Source: Erinaceus europaeus (lineage: Eukaryota; Chordata; Mammalia; Eulipotyphla; Erinaceidae). From it: DNA of 64,000 bases. Under the pieces are notes generated by a model, which did no database searches, was not told where the DNA came from, and saw nothing but the letters and a program-made list of their open reading frames with translations. Each line of letters begins with the position of its first letter. The first letter of the stretch is position 1. The DNA is taken from assembly GCF_950295315.1 (NCBI RefSeq), contig NC_080181.1:32158764-32222763 (forward strand), written 5' to 3'. The position numbers and the translations under genes were made by a program. Shown here piece by piece: positions 62,334 through 64,000 of this stretch.

Positions 62334-63579
62334 GTTGGGATGGGACACAGTCTTTTGGTGGTAGGAAAAAATGGTGTTTTTGTACACTCCTATTAAATTG
62401 TAGACATATAAACCACTATTTAATTAGTATGAGAGGGAAAAATTGATCATATGTCTAGAACTTCTTAAAACAAAAAAGACTGAGTCTTTTTAATACATAG
62501 GCTGTCTCTGATAGATTGACTCTCTCTCTTAAAAGCCTAGACCAGGGAGAACAGAAGCAACTGGTAGCACAGCTTTATACAAGATGCTGGGTATTATACC
62601 CCAAACCCTAATAAAGGGACTTTTCAAAGTTAACCCAATCACCAAATAATGTGATGATAACAATAACTACCCATTGTCTTCTTGAACCCTAAGACAGCAG
62701 GAACCTCACATTTCCACTATAGAGCCTATATTTCCCCCAGTCCTGGAACCTTAGGGGGGGGCCCACTTTCCTGTATGCTTCTCTCAATCCAAATCAAATA
62801 ATATTGCATCTGCGGATCGCAACCCAATCAATGCAACGAGTGCCACCCCAGCATGCTTCACTTCAGACTGTGTCCAGAGACTTCAGGTGTGGAATGACAA
62901 CCCTTCAGCTTCATCACTCGGGTGAGACCTTTCCTTTCATAGTATTCTCTAATTCCATTCCAGGTGTTCCACTCCCCAATAAAGTCCCCAAACCTAGATA
63001 TAGTCCAGGTCCCCTGAGATAGAGTATATGTTCACACGTGCCCATAAGCTAGGGAAAAATATATACCTGAAAGCTGAAGTATACAAGAGCCTGCAGGGAA
63101 TACCTCCCAACACTTCATACGCAATATCCCAGTCTTTAGGTCCATGGTCGTTCAACAATTTGTTTGGCTTTGTATGTTAACTCTTTTAAGCCACCAGGTT
63201 CCAAATGTCAGCACGATGCCGACCAGACTTCCCTGGACAGATGACCAATGTGTACTGGAGCTCCACTTCCCCAGAGACCCACCCTACTAGGGAAAGAGAG
63301 AGGCAGACTGGGAGTATGGATCCAACAGTCAACGCTCATGTTCAGTGGGGAAGCAATTACAGAAGCCAGACCTTCCACCTTCTGCAACCCACAATGACCA
63401 TGGGTCCATACTCTCAGAGGGATAGAGAATGGGAAAGCTATCAGGGGAGGGGATGGGATATGGATATCGGGTGGTGGGAATTGTGTGGAACTGTACCCCT
63501 CTTATCCTATGGTTTTGTTAATGTCTCCTTTCTTAAATTAAAAAAAAAATAAAGCTTTGAGTGATACTAAGTTAAAAAA
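62334..63579 (+). mobile_element. Composite retroposon (L1 type ii end + X-family E + transduced tail)
   Basis: A 1246-bp unit with a perfect 22-bp target duplication starting ATAAATAAATATAATTACTC (62312-62333, 63580-63601). It opens with an L1 type ii tail (62334-62445) and continues with ~1.1 kb ending in an X-family tail (GGGATGGGATATGG, GTGGTGGGAATTGTGTGG, TTATCCTATGG). An A run ends at 63549 and is followed by ~24 nt (AAGCTTTGAGTGATACTAAG) and a second A run. The 5' half of the X part differs from copies A-D. Confidence 0.8.
63205..63552 (+). other. Recurrent short frame in X-family copy E
   Basis: A 115-codon frame including VNAHVQWGSNYRSQTFHLL. The same peptide core occurs in copies A (21559) and B (37883). 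I take it as shared ancestry within a repeat family. There is no homology I recognise. Confidence 0.25.
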
Positions 63580-63601
63580 ATAAATAAATATAATTACTCT
63601 G

Positions 63602-64000
63602 TATTAATATAATTAGCCTGTCTCTATCCTGATCCAGAAACAGTTGTCCATTTTTAGCTGCTAATGGCTGGATTCACTGATGTTCATTTATTTGAGGACT
63701 AAAAATGGAATCATGAAAAAATAATACAGAGATATTACCATAGAAAGCTTCCCTTTCATCTTTTCTATCACTTTATTCTACTTGGGGTCCTGTCTTCTGA
63801 CTTCTTGCACCTTGAGACTGGGAGGCTAGAGGAGACTAGAGTCACAGGAGGCTTCCTGTCCATTTATTATCCTTGATAAATTGCCAGCAAACTGACAAGA
63901 CATAGTACTTCTGCTATTGCAGGGCTGACAACTCCTCCATGCCATCACCTGCCACAGCTCTCCTGCACATGGGCAGGGCCTTGCTGAGAAATGTGAGCTC
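63602..64000. other. Unique sequence to the window edge
   Basis: Single-copy DNA, nothing supported. Confidence 0.4.

Overview
The window is vertebrate nuclear DNA and contains no gene I can support. The dominant repeats are tRNA-derived SINEs with an RNA polymerase III A box and B box, a pyrimidine-rich body, and either a CAACAA/GGGCAACAAAAGGG tail or a CCAATAAATAAA tail. That architecture fits the SINEs described from hedgehogs (Erinaceidae, published as ERI elements). With mammal-type L1 fragments, old MIR and L3/CR1 copies and long mammal-style microsatellites, the best reading is a hedgehog, probably Erinaceus, intergenic or intronic region. The species is inferred from remembered repeat families, not from a search.

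I use four working SINE labels. SINE-A has the GTCGGGCGGTAGCGCAG-like head and the ACAA/GGGCAACAAAAGGG tail. SINE-B has the GGTGGCGCACCTGGTTGAG-like head and the CCAATAAATAAA tail; long copies of A and B add an ATGGCC..GGAG..ACCCTGGAGG-type segment. SINE-C has the AGCATAATGGTTATGCAAA-like head and a short tail. SINE-D is an older relative with a GTGTGCTTGC-type head. L1 copies end in several different 3' tails, labelled i (ends CATTAATTCCCCAATAAA), ii (ends ACTCCTATTAACTTGTAG-like), iii (ends TGTGCCAA..CCATTAAT-like) and iv or 'X' (ends CTGGTGGTGGGAATTGTGTGG-like, then a poly-A run).

Layout. 1-5.6 kb: L1 nested in L1, SINE clusters, a 27-bp minisatellite and a GATA array. 5.6-8 kb: mostly unique DNA with an AT-rich, probably conserved block followed by a short CpG-dense island and a long purine-rich strand. 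8-20 kb: SINE-rich, including at 17.0-17.5 kb a SINE split by a 473-bp RTE-type LINE fragment whose reading frame is still open. 20.7-22.9 kb: one ancient repeat pulled apart by a stack of younger insertions. 22.9-33 kb: unique DNA, old repeats (L3/CR1, MIR, a hAT-like fragment) and scattered SINEs. 33-50 kb: SINEs, three X-family retroposons (one interrupted by an L1) and the most interesting object, a 198-bp retroposon at 39.2 kb. 50-64 kb: unique DNA, a solo LTR inside an L1, GT/GA microsatellites, an inverted L1 and a composite retroposon with a 22-bp target duplication.

Main discovery candidate: the 198-bp element at 39201-39398 shares its last ~60 bp and its AAG-repeat tail with the RTE fragment at 17 kb, and its first 70 nt can be laid out as an HDV-like self-cleaving ribozyme (7-bp P1, P2, P3, P4 and a CTGA J4/2 motif placed directly before the P2 3' strand). 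It looks like a short internally deleted RTE derivative keeping only the 5' ribozyme and the 3' recognition tail. I know of no description of this in a mammal, and the fold is my manual reading.
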